Positions 34,357-42,784 of a DNA stretch of 64,000 bases are shown piece by piece; positions within the stretch are counted from its first letter, which is position 1, and each line of letters begins with the position of its first letter. The notes beneath the pieces were generated by a model. That model saw only the letters and a list, made by a program, of their open reading frames with translations. It made no database searches and was not told the origin of the DNA. The position numbers and the translations under genes were made by a program. Source of the stretch: Hyphomicrobiales bacterium (GTDB lineage: Bacteria; Pseudomonadota; Alphaproteobacteria; Rhizobiales; Rhizobiaceae). The DNA is taken from assembly GCA_900472485.1 (NCBI GenBank), contig UCII01000019.1, positions 1 to 64,000 of the forward strand, in the 5' to 3' direction.

Positions 34357-35410
34357 TCTCATCGTTCAAAACGTCCATAAATATCTCGGCGGCCTGCATA
34401 TTCTCCAAGGCGCCTCCTTTACTGCCAATCGCGGCTCGATCGTCTCGCTGCTCGGCGCTTCCGGCAGCGGCAAGACAACGCTGCTGCGCTGCATTGCCGG
34501 TCTCGAACAACCCGAGGTCGGACAGATCAAGATCGCCGGATCGGTTGTTTTCGATGGCGACAAACGGCTGACCGTGGCGCCGGAAAACCGCAATATCGGG
34601 CTGGTCTTCCAATCCTATGCGCTGTGGCCGCATCGCTCCGTCGCGGAAAATGTTGCCTATGGCCTGAAGCTCAGGGGCGTCAACAAGGCGGATGCCGAAA
34701 AGCGCGTTCTCGACACGCTCGGCAAGATAGGTCTCGGCCACCTCGCCGAGCGCTATCCGGATCAGTTATCCGGCGGTCAGCAGCAACGCGTCGCGATTTG
34801 CCGCGCCCTTGTCTATGAGCCGAAGATCCTGCTCATGGACGAGCCGCTGTCCAATCTGGATGCGAAACTGCGCGAAGAGGCCCGCTACTGGATCCGCAAG
34901 CTCGTTCTCGATCTCGGCATCTGCGGCGTTCTCGTCACCCATGACCAGGCCGAGGCGCTCGCGGCATCAGATAATATCCTGCTGCTGCGCAACGGAAAGG
35001 TGGCGCAGGAAGGTCCGCCGCAGGATATTTATTCGAAGCCCTCAAGCTTCTACGTTGCCGATTTTCTCGGCGCGAACAACGTTGCCTCCGGGCGCATCAA
35101 ATGCGATGGCGCTATCGCCAGCATCCATGGTAGCAACTGGCAGCTCGATGGCGTGATGATGGGGGATGGGGCGGAAAGCGAAGGCAAGGCCGTCATCCGT
35201 GTCGAGCAGGTGGCCGTTTTCGACCAGCCGGCACCAGGCCGCATCGAGATGCAGCTGGAGGCATGCTTGTTTCTCGGCGACCGCTGGGAGTACCGCCTGT
35301 CCTACGGCGAATTCAAGGCCAAGGCCTTCGGTCCGAAGCTGATGGCGGCGGGCACGGTTTGGGCCGAGATACCGCGCGAGAGCGTTTGGCTGTACCCGGA
35401 AGCGGCCTAA
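34349..35410 (+). CDS. ABC transporter ATP-binding protein (FbpC/AfuC-like)
   Basis: A 353-residue ATPase with Walker A GASGSGKT at about 36-43, signature [15 protein letters not shown] near 134, Walker [15 protein letters not shown] and H-loop VTHDQAEAL. A regulatory C-terminal domain follows from about 240. It starts within the permease gene end (8-bp overlap). It powers the importer encoded just upstream. Confidence 0.9.
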   Translation: MTDLIVQNVHKYLGGLHILQGASFTANRGSIVSLLGASGSGKTTLLRCIAGLEQPEVGQIKIAGSVVFDGDKRLTVAPENRNIGLVFQSYALWPHRSVAENVAYGLKLRGVNKADAEKRVLDTLGKIGLGHLAERYPDQLSGGQQQRVAICRALVYEPKILLMDEPLSNLDAKLREEARYWIRKLVLDLGICGVLVTHDQAEALAASDNILLLRNGKVAQEGPPQDIYSKPSSFYVADFLGANNVASGRIKCDGAIASIHGSNWQLDGVMMGDGAESEGKAVIRVEQVAVFDQPAPGRIEMQLEACLFLGDRWEYRLSYGEFKAKAFGPKLMAAGTVWAEIPRESVWLYPEAA

Positions 35411-35420
35411 AGCAATAGGA

Positions 35421-35457
35421 GAGCGGTTCGGAGGTTGCGTGAAGAGCCGGACCGCTC
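35421..35457 (+). terminator. Imperfect stem-loop after the ABC ATPase gene
   Basis: GAGCGGTTCGG (35421-35431) pairs with CCGGACCGCTC (35447-35457) with one G-U pair and a 15-base loop, starting 11 bases after the ATPase stop. It lacks a U-run. It may partly separate transporter expression from the two-component genes. Confidence 0.5.
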
Positions 35458-35513
35458 CGGAAAGGGAGGAACGTTGCATCTGCAATTCATGAGGATCGGG
35501 CCAGGCGGGCGCC

Positions 35514-36185
35514 ATGCGCATTCTGCTCGTTGAGGATACGCAGGATGTCGGCGAAGCCATCTGCCGGCGCTTCCAGGCGACCGGCCACACCGTCGACTGG
35601 CAGACGGATGGCGGCGTCGCGGCCGAGATCGTTGCCTTCACCGACTACGATCTCGTCATCCTCGACGTGATGCTGCCCGGTCTTAACGGCTTCGAAATCC
35701 TCAAAGGGCTGCGGCGCGCCCGGGTGACGACGCCCGTCCTGATGCTGACGGCACGTTCCGAGGTCGATGATCGCGTCGGTGCCCTCGATCTCGGCGCCGA
35801 CGACTATCTCGTCAAACCCTTCGACTTTCGCGAGCTTGAAGCCCGCGCTCGGGTGCTGTTACGTAGGCGCAGTGGGGACGCCACCAACTTCGTCACCTGT
35901 GGCGACATCGTGCTCGATCGCACCAGCCGCTCGGTCAAAGTGGGCAAGCGTGAGGTGCAGCTGAAGCGCAGGGAGATGACGCTACTGGAAATCTTTGCTT
36001 CCCGGCCCGGGCGCGTCTTCAGCAAGCAGGAGCTGCTCGACCAGCTTTACGGCTTCGACGAAGCGGTCAGCGCCAACGCGATCGAGCTCTATGTGGGGCG
36101 ACTGCGCAAGAAGCTGGAAGGGGCGAAGGCGCGCATCGTCACGCTTCACGGCATCGGCTATCAGCTGGTCTCCGATGACGCTTGA
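35514..36185 (+). CDS. OmpR-family response regulator (TctD-like)
   Basis: A 223-residue regulator. The receiver domain has acidic pocket VEDTQD, phosphoacceptor D51 (VILDVMLPG), and Lys in YLVKPFDF. The winged-helix DNA-binding domain (about 125-220) ends in ELYVGRLRKKLEGAKARIVTLHGIGYQLV. It overlaps the kinase gene by 11 bp. It probably controls the importer upstream through the TGACAG repeats at 31158. Confidence 0.92.
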   Translation: MRILLVEDTQDVGEAICRRFQATGHTVDWQTDGGVAAEIVAFTDYDLVILDVMLPGLNGFEILKGLRRARVTTPVLMLTARSEVDDRVGALDLGADDYLVKPFDFRELEARARVLLRRRSGDATNFVTCGDIVLDRTSRSVKVGKREVQLKRREMTLLEIFASRPGRVFSKQELLDQLYGFDEAVSANAIELYVGRLRKKLEGAKARIVTLHGIGYQLVSDDA

Positions 36186-37566
36186 TCGCTCGCTTTTTGC
36201 CCGCCTGGCGGTCGTCATGTCGGTTCTTCTGACTGCCGGCGCTGGAATACTCATAACCGCGAGCTGGTATTCGGCACGCACCGCAGCTGATGATGCCTAT
36301 GATCGGGTTCTGGTCGGCGCAGCATTGCAGATCGCCGATGGTCTTGCGGTTCAGGAAGGCGCGCTGATCGTCGATCTGAGGGCTTCCGCATTCGAGATGC
36401 TGGGGCTCGCCGACCGCGACCGCATCTTCTATCGCATCCTCGACCCCTCCGGAAAGACACTCACCGGTCATCGCGATCTGGAAACCGACGTCGATCTCGG
36501 CACGGTTCGCCGAGAGCCGGTCCTGAGTTCCGGCCTCTACAAGGGTGAAGCCGTGCGGATCGCGGTCGTCGGGCGAGCCCTCTCCGACCCGGCGGCCTCG
36601 GGCTGGGCGCATGTTATCCTCGCCCAGACCGTCGGAGCGCGCCGCGGACTGACGCATGAATTGACGCTCGGCGCCGCGATCACCATCGTCATCATGTGTT
36701 TCCTAGCGCTGGTGGTCATGATCCTCTCCATCCGCCAGGCGCTGCGACCGGTCAACCAGCTCGGCGGAGCTCTTCGCCGCCGCGATCCGCAGGATCTCAC
36801 GCCTCTTTCCGTATCCGTGCCGCGTGAGCTTCGCCCCTTTGTCGGCTCCATCAATCATTTCATGGGTCGCCTCAACGAACGCGTCGTGCTGCTGCAGCGT
36901 TTCATCGCGGATGCGGCTCACCAGATACGGACACCGCTGACGGCACTGACAGCGCAGCTCGACCTCTTGAACAACGACAAGCTGGACGAGGCGGACAGGC
37001 AGCATCTCGGACGCGTCCAGCAGCGCGCCGACGAGCTGGCGAGATTGACCAACCAGCTCCTGAGCCATGCCATGGTCATCCACCGTGCCGAATCCGTGCA
37101 GCTCGAACCCGTCGATCTCAATGAAATCGCCAGGCGTGCCTTTCGCGTGGCAGTACCGATTACGGTCGACCCCGATATCGTCGTCTCCTTCGAAGAGGCC
37201 GATGTCGAGCTTGCCGTTCTCGGCGATCCGGTCAGCCTGCGCGAGGCGATCGTCAACGTCATCGACAATGCGCTTCGCCACGGAACCCTTTCCAGGCTGG
37301 AGGTACGCCTGCGCGATGCAGGTTCCCTTGCCCATGTCGAAGTCGAGGATGATGGCCCTGGCATTCCCTCCGAAGAGTGGCCGCGTGTCACCCAGCGCTT
37401 TCAGACATCGAAAGCCGGCGAAGGAAGTGCGGGGCTTGGCTTTGCCATCGCTTCCGAAGTCGCGGCCGCCCATGGTGGTGCACTGCAGTTTCGCGCCAAG
37501 GACGAGGATGCGCATGGCTTCACCGTCATTCTTGCTCTTCCGCGCATTCATAGGGAGGGAAAATGA
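36175..37566 (+). CDS. Sensor histidine kinase with 2CSK_N-type periplasmic domain
   Basis: A 463-residue membrane kinase. The first span is near residues 9-30, followed by a periplasmic domain of about 125 residues with ALIVDLRASAFEML and RIFYRILDPSGKTL. A second span near 165-185, a HAMP-like linker, H-box H249 (DAAHQIRTPL), N-box NVIDNALRH, G1 DDGPGIP and G2 GLGFAIASEVAAAHGG follow. It overlaps the response regulator and the following binding protein by 11 and 4 bp. It probably senses ligand together with the downstream periplasmic protein. Confidence 0.92.
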   Translation: MTLDRSLFARLAVVMSVLLTAGAGILITASWYSARTAADDAYDRVLVGAALQIADGLAVQEGALIVDLRASAFEMLGLADRDRIFYRILDPSGKTLTGHRDLETDVDLGTVRREPVLSSGLYKGEAVRIAVVGRALSDPAASGWAHVILAQTVGARRGLTHELTLGAAITIVIMCFLALVVMILSIRQALRPVNQLGGALRRRDPQDLTPLSVSVPRELRPFVGSINHFMGRLNERVVLLQRFIADAAHQIRTPLTALTAQLDLLNNDKLDEADRQHLGRVQQRADELARLTNQLLSHAMVIHRAESVQLEPVDLNEIARRAFRVAVPITVDPDIVVSFEEADVELAVLGDPVSLREAIVNVIDNALRHGTLSRLEVRLRDAGSLAHVEVEDDGPGIPSEEWPRVTQRFQTSKAGEGSAGLGFAIASEVAAAHGGALQFRAKDEDAHGFTVILALPRIHREGK

Positions 37567-38684
37567 AACCGCGGCTCCTCTTCGCCTCCTGGCTGAGCTT
37601 TGCGGCCTTCGTCTTTACGCCGACCCTGGCAACAGCTGTCGAGGGCACGACAAAGCTCTTCCCAGCTGTTAATGGCGAGACGGCCCGCCTGTCGATCCAT
37701 GGCGCTGCCGATCTCCAGGCCATGGAGCCGTTGATCCGGGATTTTCAGGAGATATCGCCGGATATTACGATCGACTATTCCGACTATGTCACGAATGAGC
37801 TGCATCGGAAGGCAAGCGCTGCCTGCGAGCAGAACACGTCGCTTGGCGACCTTTGGCTTTCCTCATCGCTCGATCAGCTGGTCAGCCTGGCCAATAATGG
37901 CTGTGCGTCGGCCTATAGTTCATCGGAAACCGCCCAGGTGCCCAAATGGGCCAATTGGCGCGACGAGGTTTTCGGCTTCACCTTCGAACCGGCGGTCTTC
38001 GTCTACAACGCGCGCTACGTACCATCGAGCGACGTACCGCGCACCCGCGCCGAGCTTGCCGATCTGCTGCGGCGCAGGCTCGACTATTACGAGGGGCGAG
38101 TGGGTACCTTCGACATCAGGACGTCAGGCGTCGGCTATCTCCTCGCCTTCAGCGATGCCCGTCAGGCGACCGCGACCTATGGCCGTCTTCTCGAAAGCAT
38201 GAGCCGTGCCGATGTGAAGGTCAGCTGTTGCACCGGGACCATCCTGCAGGAGATCGCCAGCGGAAGGATCTATCTCGCCTACAACATGATCGGGTCCTAC
38301 TCCTATGCCGCTGCTCAGGCCAATCCCGATCTGAGGGTTGTCATTCCGCGCGACTACGCGCTGATCCTGAGCCGTGGCGTGCTGATACCGAAAACAGCGC
38401 GGCGGCCGGACCTTGCCCGGCGCTTTCTCGATTATCTCCTCTCCAAACGCGGCCAGGACCTGGCACGGCGCAAGGCCTTTTTCTTTGCCGAGAAAGGCAA
38501 TATTCCCGAAGGGGTCGACGGGCCGTCGACCCTCGGCGAACTGAGCTTCGTTCAGCCGATCCGCATCGGCCCCGCATTGCTTGCCGCCCAGGACGAGGCG
38601 CAACGGCGTCGCTTCATAGATGATTGGAGCCACTCGATGCTGAGCAATCCCGGATCGCCACCACCCGGCACTGGAAAACCATAA
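37563..38684 (+). CDS. Periplasmic binding protein, probable co-sensor (PgtC-like)
   Basis: A 373-residue exported protein (signal peptide near residues 4-25). It shares landmarks with the binding protein at 31436: EPAVFVYNARY, VPRTRAELADLL, FDIRTSGVGYLLAFSDA, NMIGSYSYAAA. It also has a cysteine pair CCTG near residue 221 that the paralogue lacks. Its gene overlaps the kinase gene by 4 bp (ATGA). By analogy with Salmonella PgtC it may report ligand state to the kinase rather than feed the permease. A transport role cannot be excluded. Confidence 0.85.
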   Translation: MKPRLLFASWLSFAAFVFTPTLATAVEGTTKLFPAVNGETARLSIHGAADLQAMEPLIRDFQEISPDITIDYSDYVTNELHRKASAACEQNTSLGDLWLSSSLDQLVSLANNGCASAYSSSETAQVPKWANWRDEVFGFTFEPAVFVYNARYVPSSDVPRTRAELADLLRRRLDYYEGRVGTFDIRTSGVGYLLAFSDARQATATYGRLLESMSRADVKVSCCTGTILQEIASGRIYLAYNMIGSYSYAAAQANPDLRVVIPRDYALILSRGVLIPKTARRPDLARRFLDYLLSKRGQDLARRKAFFFAEKGNIPEGVDGPSTLGELSFVQPIRIGPALLAAQDEAQRRRFIDDWSHSMLSNPGSPPPGTGKP

Positions 38685-38712
38685 CAGGCAGATCGACTTG
38701 CGCGACCGGGAC

Positions 38713-38729
38713 CGGGCGAACGTCGCCCG
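38713..38729 (+). terminator. Stem-loop after the two-component operon
   Basis: CGGGCGA-ACG-TCGCCCG is a perfect 7-bp stem with a 3-base loop, about 30 bp after the last gene of the operon and between convergent genes. No T-run follows, so it is a weak or factor-assisted terminator candidate. Confidence 0.45.
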
Positions 38730-38776
38730 CTCCCCGTCGAGGCCATGCCGGGAGGCAACGGCCCTGGTGAGCCATG

Positions 38777-39037
38777 CTATTTCACCGGGCTCACTTTCGA
38801 TGCGAGAGCCGCGCCGGACTTCTGGACGCTGTAATGGACAGCAACCCGCTCGCCGACCTTGAAAGATTCGACTTCGATATTTTCCGGCAAGTTTACCGTT
38901 GTTCCCGAGGACAGCGTGATCTGGTCCGCTTTCGCATCGATATTGGTGATGGTTCCTGTCTCATCACGAGCAAGCGCCATACCGGCAGCCAGGGTCGACG
39001 TCGCAAGAACGCCGATCGCCAAATATCTCTTCAGCAT
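38777..39037 (-). CDS. DUF1344 small periplasmic protein
   Basis: An 86-residue exported protein: signal peptide LKRYLAIGVLATSTLAAGMALA, then ETGTITNIDAKADQITLSSGTTVNLP and FKVGERVAVHYSVQ, the DUF1344 pattern of a small OB-like beta domain. AAGGAG lies six bases before the ATG. Function unknown; common and often multicopy in rhizobia. Confidence 0.88.
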   Translation of the reverse strand: MLKRYLAIGVLATSTLAAGMALARDETGTITNIDAKADQITLSSGTTVNLPENIEVESFKVGERVAVHYSVQKSGAALASKVSPVK

Positions 39038-39346
39038 AATTCACTCCTTTGATTTGCAAGCGTGTTTGGGCCTGATTGGCCATTGGCCGACATCGCCGGC
39101 CGCTTGGAAATCTACGCAGTGATCTTTCCCTGCACTTTGCCGGATTCTTACAAATTAGACATCGGCAGAGATTTTGGTCTTCGTCTGGCAAAGTTTGCCC
39201 GAACAGCGCAAATTCAGGCAGGAAACCTCCGACGATCCGCTGGCAAATGGAGCCGGGGAACGTCAAAAGGTTTTCCTGCCTGAAGCCGTTTGCCGCAGCG
39301 AAGATACGAGCGGCCTCCTTCGACGGTGTGCCTCACGAACTCCGTT
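39038..39346. other. 309-bp intergenic region
   Basis: This gap lies between two minus-strand genes and should carry the promoter of the DUF1344 gene at its left end and the end of the COG4705 transcript at its right. I see no gene, strong palindrome or terminator in it. Confidence 0.5.
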
Positions 39347-40141
39347 CTAGAAACGATCCTGTTCGGCGTCCGACGCGGTTTCGGGCTCGTAAGTGGCCGT
39401 CATATACATGACGGTCAGTATGATTGCCCCCAGAAACAAGGCGCTCGTATAGATCGTTCCGAATCCCAGGCCGCCATATTCCAGCGGCTGGGAAAGAAGG
39501 TCTCCGAAAGACGCACCGAGCGGCCGCGTGAAGATATAAGCCAGCCAGAAAGCCAGAATAGCGTTCATACCGAAGTTGAAATGGCCGATCGCTATGACGG
39601 CAATGATGCCGAGGAAGATCAACCCGGTCATGACATATCCCAGGCCAAAGACTTCCGCGATCAGATCGCCGACCGCCGTGCCCAATGCGAAGGTGAAGAG
39701 GATCGCGAGCCAGTAGAACCCCTCGCGTCTTGCCGTGAAGATCGAGTGAATGGACAGCGTGCCTTCTTTCTTCCACCAGATGAAGAAGGTGAGCGCGAGC
39801 GCAATGGTGAAGCCGATGGTCGACACCTGAAGAGGTACCCCCAGATTGTCGGTCAGGTTATCGGTCAAAAGCGTTCCGACAACGCTGATCATCACGACGG
39901 CGGTCCAATAGGCCCATGGCACGTAGCGCCGCTGCAGAAACTGCAGGGTAAGCGCACCGATGAGCACCGCCGTCATGATCGCGGATGTGGCGACCAGCCC
40001 GAGGCCCATGTTGACGGCAAGATAGTCGGCGGCCGTTTCTCCCATCGTGACGGCGAGCAGCTTGATCAACCAGAAGTCTCCGGTGACCCGCGGAACCCGA
40101 TTGAAGGCGTTACCACCCACGGCATATGATAGTGAGCTCAT
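39347..40141 (-). CDS. COG4705-type multi-pass membrane protein
   Basis: A 264-residue inner-membrane protein with about eight hydrophobic spans and the repeated signature VTMGETAADYLA, LTDNLTDNLGV, LGTAVGDLIAE and FTRPLGASFGDLL. This internal repeat marks the uncharacterised COG4705 family. The ATG at 40141 has GGAGG seven bases upstream; a longer frame starts in the preceding gene. The D/T-rich repeat motifs in membrane spans suggest an ion or small-molecule carrier, unproven. It forms a unit with the small periplasmic protein upstream. Confidence 0.85.
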   Translation of the reverse strand: MSSLSYAVGGNAFNRVPRVTGDFWLIKLLAVTMGETAADYLAVNMGLGLVATSAIMTAVLIGALTLQFLQRRYVPWAYWTAVVMISVVGTLLTDNLTDNLGVPLQVSTIGFTIALALTFFIWWKKEGTLSIHSIFTARREGFYWLAILFTFALGTAVGDLIAEVFGLGYVMTGLIFLGIIAVIAIGHFNFGMNAILAFWLAYIFTRPLGASFGDLLSQPLEYGGLGFGTIYTSALFLGAIILTVMYMTATYEPETASDAEQDRF

Positions 40142-40155
40142 GACGCACCTCCGCT

Positions 40156-40425
40156 TCACTTGCCCATCAGCTTCATTGCCTCTTGCAGAAAGGCATCGGC
40201 GCGCTTGTCATCGTCTGCATTGCAGCGCTCGACGGCTTTCACCTCCAGCGCATCAACCTTCGACTTGGCGTCGGGTGTCAATTTTGCGGATGCTTTCGCC
40301 GTGCGCATCTCCTTGAGCGCGTCCTCGCATGGGCGGGCGGCGGCGGCGTGGCTCGCAACGGGAAGTGCGACCAGACAGGAGAAAACGGCGGCGTTCAAGA
40401 GGCGGATCACGTTACGCTTGGTCAT
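40156..40425 (-). CDS. Small exported protein of unknown function
   Basis: An 89-residue protein with a signal peptide (VIRLLNAAVFSCLVALPVASHA) and a helical mature part containing two cysteines (RPCEDALKEM, AVERCNADDDK). The start was set at the ATG of 40425, where the signal peptide begins properly. It precedes the COG4705 membrane gene by 14 bp and is divergent from a two-component system, which may control the pair. Confidence 0.75.
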   Translation of the reverse strand: MTKRNVIRLLNAAVFSCLVALPVASHAAAARPCEDALKEMRTAKASAKLTPDAKSKVDALEVKAVERCNADDDKRADAFLQEAMKLMGK

Positions 40426-40552
40426 GGGAGGGCTCCGATAGGCGGCCGGACTGCCGCTTGGGTTGGTCGTCGGCCGCATCGAACATGCAACCAACGCCTC
40501 CATGTTCTATGCGGTCGCCTTTACGCGGCCTTTGCTCGAACAATACCGTTTC

Positions 40553-40602
40553 GTAAGAAATGCCGACGCTGCCAACCGCTCATCCTTACGCATTTGTAAG
40601 AA
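40553..40602. promoter_or_regulatory. Repeated GTAAGAA motifs in the divergent promoter
   Basis: GTAAGAA occurs at 40553-40559 and 40596-40602, each preceded by TT. The second copy forms an inverted repeat CTTAC-N6-GTAAG at 40585-40600. The spacing of 43 bp is about four helical turns. Placed between the small-protein operon and the response regulator gene, they are candidate sites for that regulator. Confidence 0.4.
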
Positions 40603-40673
40603 GCCGTTCAGGTTGCAGACACCTTCTTGAGGCATCTAGGCAGTCGTGGTGAATTGACGGAGCCTGGATTGGC

Positions 40674-41351
40674 ATGAAGATCCTAGTGGTGGAAGATGAT
40701 CTAAAGACCGCCGAATACATCTCGCGCGGGCTCAGCGAAGCCGGCCATATCTGTAACGTCCTTAGAGACGGGACCGATGCGCTCTTTCAAGTCACCAGGG
40801 AGCAATATGACGTGCTGGTTATCGACCGGATGGTTCCGGGGCTCGATGGCCTTTCCCTGGTGAAGGCTGCAAGAGCGGCAAAGATCAAGACGCCGGCAAT
40901 GTTCCTGACTTCGGTCAGCGGCGTCGACGACAGGGTCGAAGGGCTTGAAGCCGGCGGAGACGACTATCTGACCAAGCCATTTGCCTTCTCCGAGCTTCTG
41001 GCGCGCGTCAATGCCCTGGCACGCCGGCCGCCGGTCCATGATCGGAAGACGGTACTCAAGATCGCCGATCTCGAGCTCGATGTGGTGAAGCGCCAGGTGC
41101 ATAGGCGCGGAATTGCCATCGATCTGCAACCGCGGGAGTTCACCTTGCTGGAGGCGCTCATGCGGGGCGAAGGCCGCGTGCTGACGCGCACGATGCTTTT
41201 GGAAAGCGTATGGGATTTTCACTTCGATCCGAAGACGAGCGTGGTGGAGACCCATATCAGCCGGCTGCGAGCAAAGATCGACAAGCCGTTCGATGTTCCC
41301 CTCCTCCACACGGTTCGCAACACCGGCTATTGCCTACATGCACCGCGATAG
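40674..41351 (+). CDS. OmpR-family response regulator
   Basis: A 225-residue regulator with receiver acidic pocket VEDDLKT, phosphoacceptor D51 (VIDRMVPGLDG), Thr in MFLTS and Lys in YLTKPFAF. The winged helix (about 128-222) has LQPREFTLLEALMRGEGRVLTR and VVETHISRLRAKIDKPF. It overlaps its kinase gene by 14 bp. The domain order and length are those of the heavy-metal/QseB-like subgroup, often linked to efflux genes. An RND pump lies just downstream on the other strand. Confidence 0.92.
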   Translation: MKILVVEDDLKTAEYISRGLSEAGHICNVLRDGTDALFQVTREQYDVLVIDRMVPGLDGLSLVKAARAAKIKTPAMFLTSVSGVDDRVEGLEAGGDDYLTKPFAFSELLARVNALARRPPVHDRKTVLKIADLELDVVKRQVHRRGIAIDLQPREFTLLEALMRGEGRVLTRTMLLESVWDFHFDPKTSVVETHISRLRAKIDKPFDVPLLHTVRNTGYCLHAPR

Positions 41352-42753
41352 GTTGTTGCGCAGCACGCCGTTCAGGCTGGCGATATCCTTCGGGCTCTTC
41401 TTCATCGTCGCCTTTCTCATCGCCGGCTTTGTCGCCTACGGCCTGATGACGCGCGAACTGGCGAGGTCGCTCGACGTATCCATCAAGGACACATATTCGG
41501 TCGTAGCCTCGACCTATTCCTCGAACGACCTGGAGGACCTCATCGCGGCGGTCGATACCTATTCGATCCTCAAGCGCCCGGAAGACCAGGTTTTCCTTTT
41601 GCTCGACGACAAGGGGGCAAGGCTCGCTGGAAATGTTCGTGCCGCGACTGTCAAACCCGGACTTTCGACCGTTCCCGCTGCGCTGTTCGGATTTGGTGAC
41701 GATGATCCGGTACGTCTCGTCGCCGGCAATGTCGGCGGCAACAGCCTGATCGTCGGCCAGAGCTACCGTGAAACCGATCGGATCGAGCAGATTGCTTTGA
41801 TGAGCTTCGCCTGGGCCTCGGTCATCATCGTCGGGGCAATTGTCCTGGGCGGAACCGTGCTTGCAACGCGTACGCAGCGCCGATTGGAAGCGATCGAACG
41901 AACTCTGATTGACGTCTCCGCGGGGAATCTGGCACGGCGAATTCCGATCCGCGGCAATGGCGACGATATCGACGTCGTTTCCGCGCATATGAACCAGGCC
42001 CTTGCCCGGCTTTCCGCGCTCGTCGAAGGCATGCGGCAGGTCAGCACGGATATAGCACACGATCTGAAGACACCCCTCAATCGGCTCGGATTGACCATCG
42101 AACGAGCGCTGCAGCGTCTGGAGCGGTCTGAAAATGTAGAAGACCTGCTTCTTGACGCCAGTGATGAGACGGCCAGGATCAACGCAACCTTCGAAGCCCT
42201 GCTTCGCATCTCGCAGATCGAGGCAGGCGCCCGAAAGTCACGTTTCAAATCGGTCGATCTCCAGGCCGTCATGACGGCGGTCGCTGAAATCTACGCTGAT
42301 GTCGCCGAAGATAACGGGCAAAGCCTTTCATTGGAGCCATCGGCGGCGGGCTCCTACACGATAAATGGCGATCGGGAATTGCTCACGCAGCTCTTCGTCA
42401 ATCTCATCGAAAACGCAATCACGCACTGCCCGGCCGGCACGATCATTACCCTATCGCTGATGCCTGAAGAACAACATTATCGCGCATGCGTAGCAGATAA
42501 CGGCAGCGGCATTCCCGAGGAAGAACGTGAGCTGGTGTTCAGGCGCCTCTACCGCCTGGATAAAAGCCGCACAACGCCGGGGAATGGATTGGGACTCAGT
42601 CTCGTAAAGGCAATCGCCGATCTCCATGGTGCATCCGCCATGCTGGAAGACAACAAGCCGGGCTTGCGCGCCTGCTTGCACTTTCCGAGAGTAGCGCTCA
42701 CGCAAGAGATACCAGGGTCGACACAAACTCCCAATGAACCCGATCGGGTTTGA
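41338..42753 (+). CDS. Sensor histidine kinase
   Basis: A 471-residue kinase. First span near residues 10-35, periplasmic domain of about 125 residues, second span near 160-182, HAMP linker ERTLIDVSAGNLARRIPI, phosphoacceptor H241 (DIAHDLKTPLNRL), N-box NLIENAITHC, G1 DNGSGIPEEE and G2 GNGLGLSLVKAIADLHG. The ATG at 41338 overlaps the response regulator gene by 14 bp. Its signal is unknown. Confidence 0.92.
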   Translation: MHRDRLLRSTPFRLAISFGLFFIVAFLIAGFVAYGLMTRELARSLDVSIKDTYSVVASTYSSNDLEDLIAAVDTYSILKRPEDQVFLLLDDKGARLAGNVRAATVKPGLSTVPAALFGFGDDDPVRLVAGNVGGNSLIVGQSYRETDRIEQIALMSFAWASVIIVGAIVLGGTVLATRTQRRLEAIERTLIDVSAGNLARRIPIRGNGDDIDVVSAHMNQALARLSALVEGMRQVSTDIAHDLKTPLNRLGLTIERALQRLERSENVEDLLLDASDETARINATFEALLRISQIEAGARKSRFKSVDLQAVMTAVAEIYADVAEDNGQSLSLEPSAAGSYTINGDRELLTQLFVNLIENAITHCPAGTIITLSLMPEEQHYRACVADNGSGIPEEERELVFRRLYRLDKSRTTPGNGLGLSLVKAIADLHGASAMLEDNKPGLRACLHFPRVALTQEIPGSTQTPNEPDRV

Positions 42754-42784
42754 TTGTAACCCCGCAACCCGCCGGCCGGCACAC

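Noticed and set aside
39290-40129. Plus-strand 279-codon frame antisense to the COG4705 gene
   Set aside because: Highly charged His/Asp/Arg-rich translation typical of an antisense shadow of a membrane protein gene.
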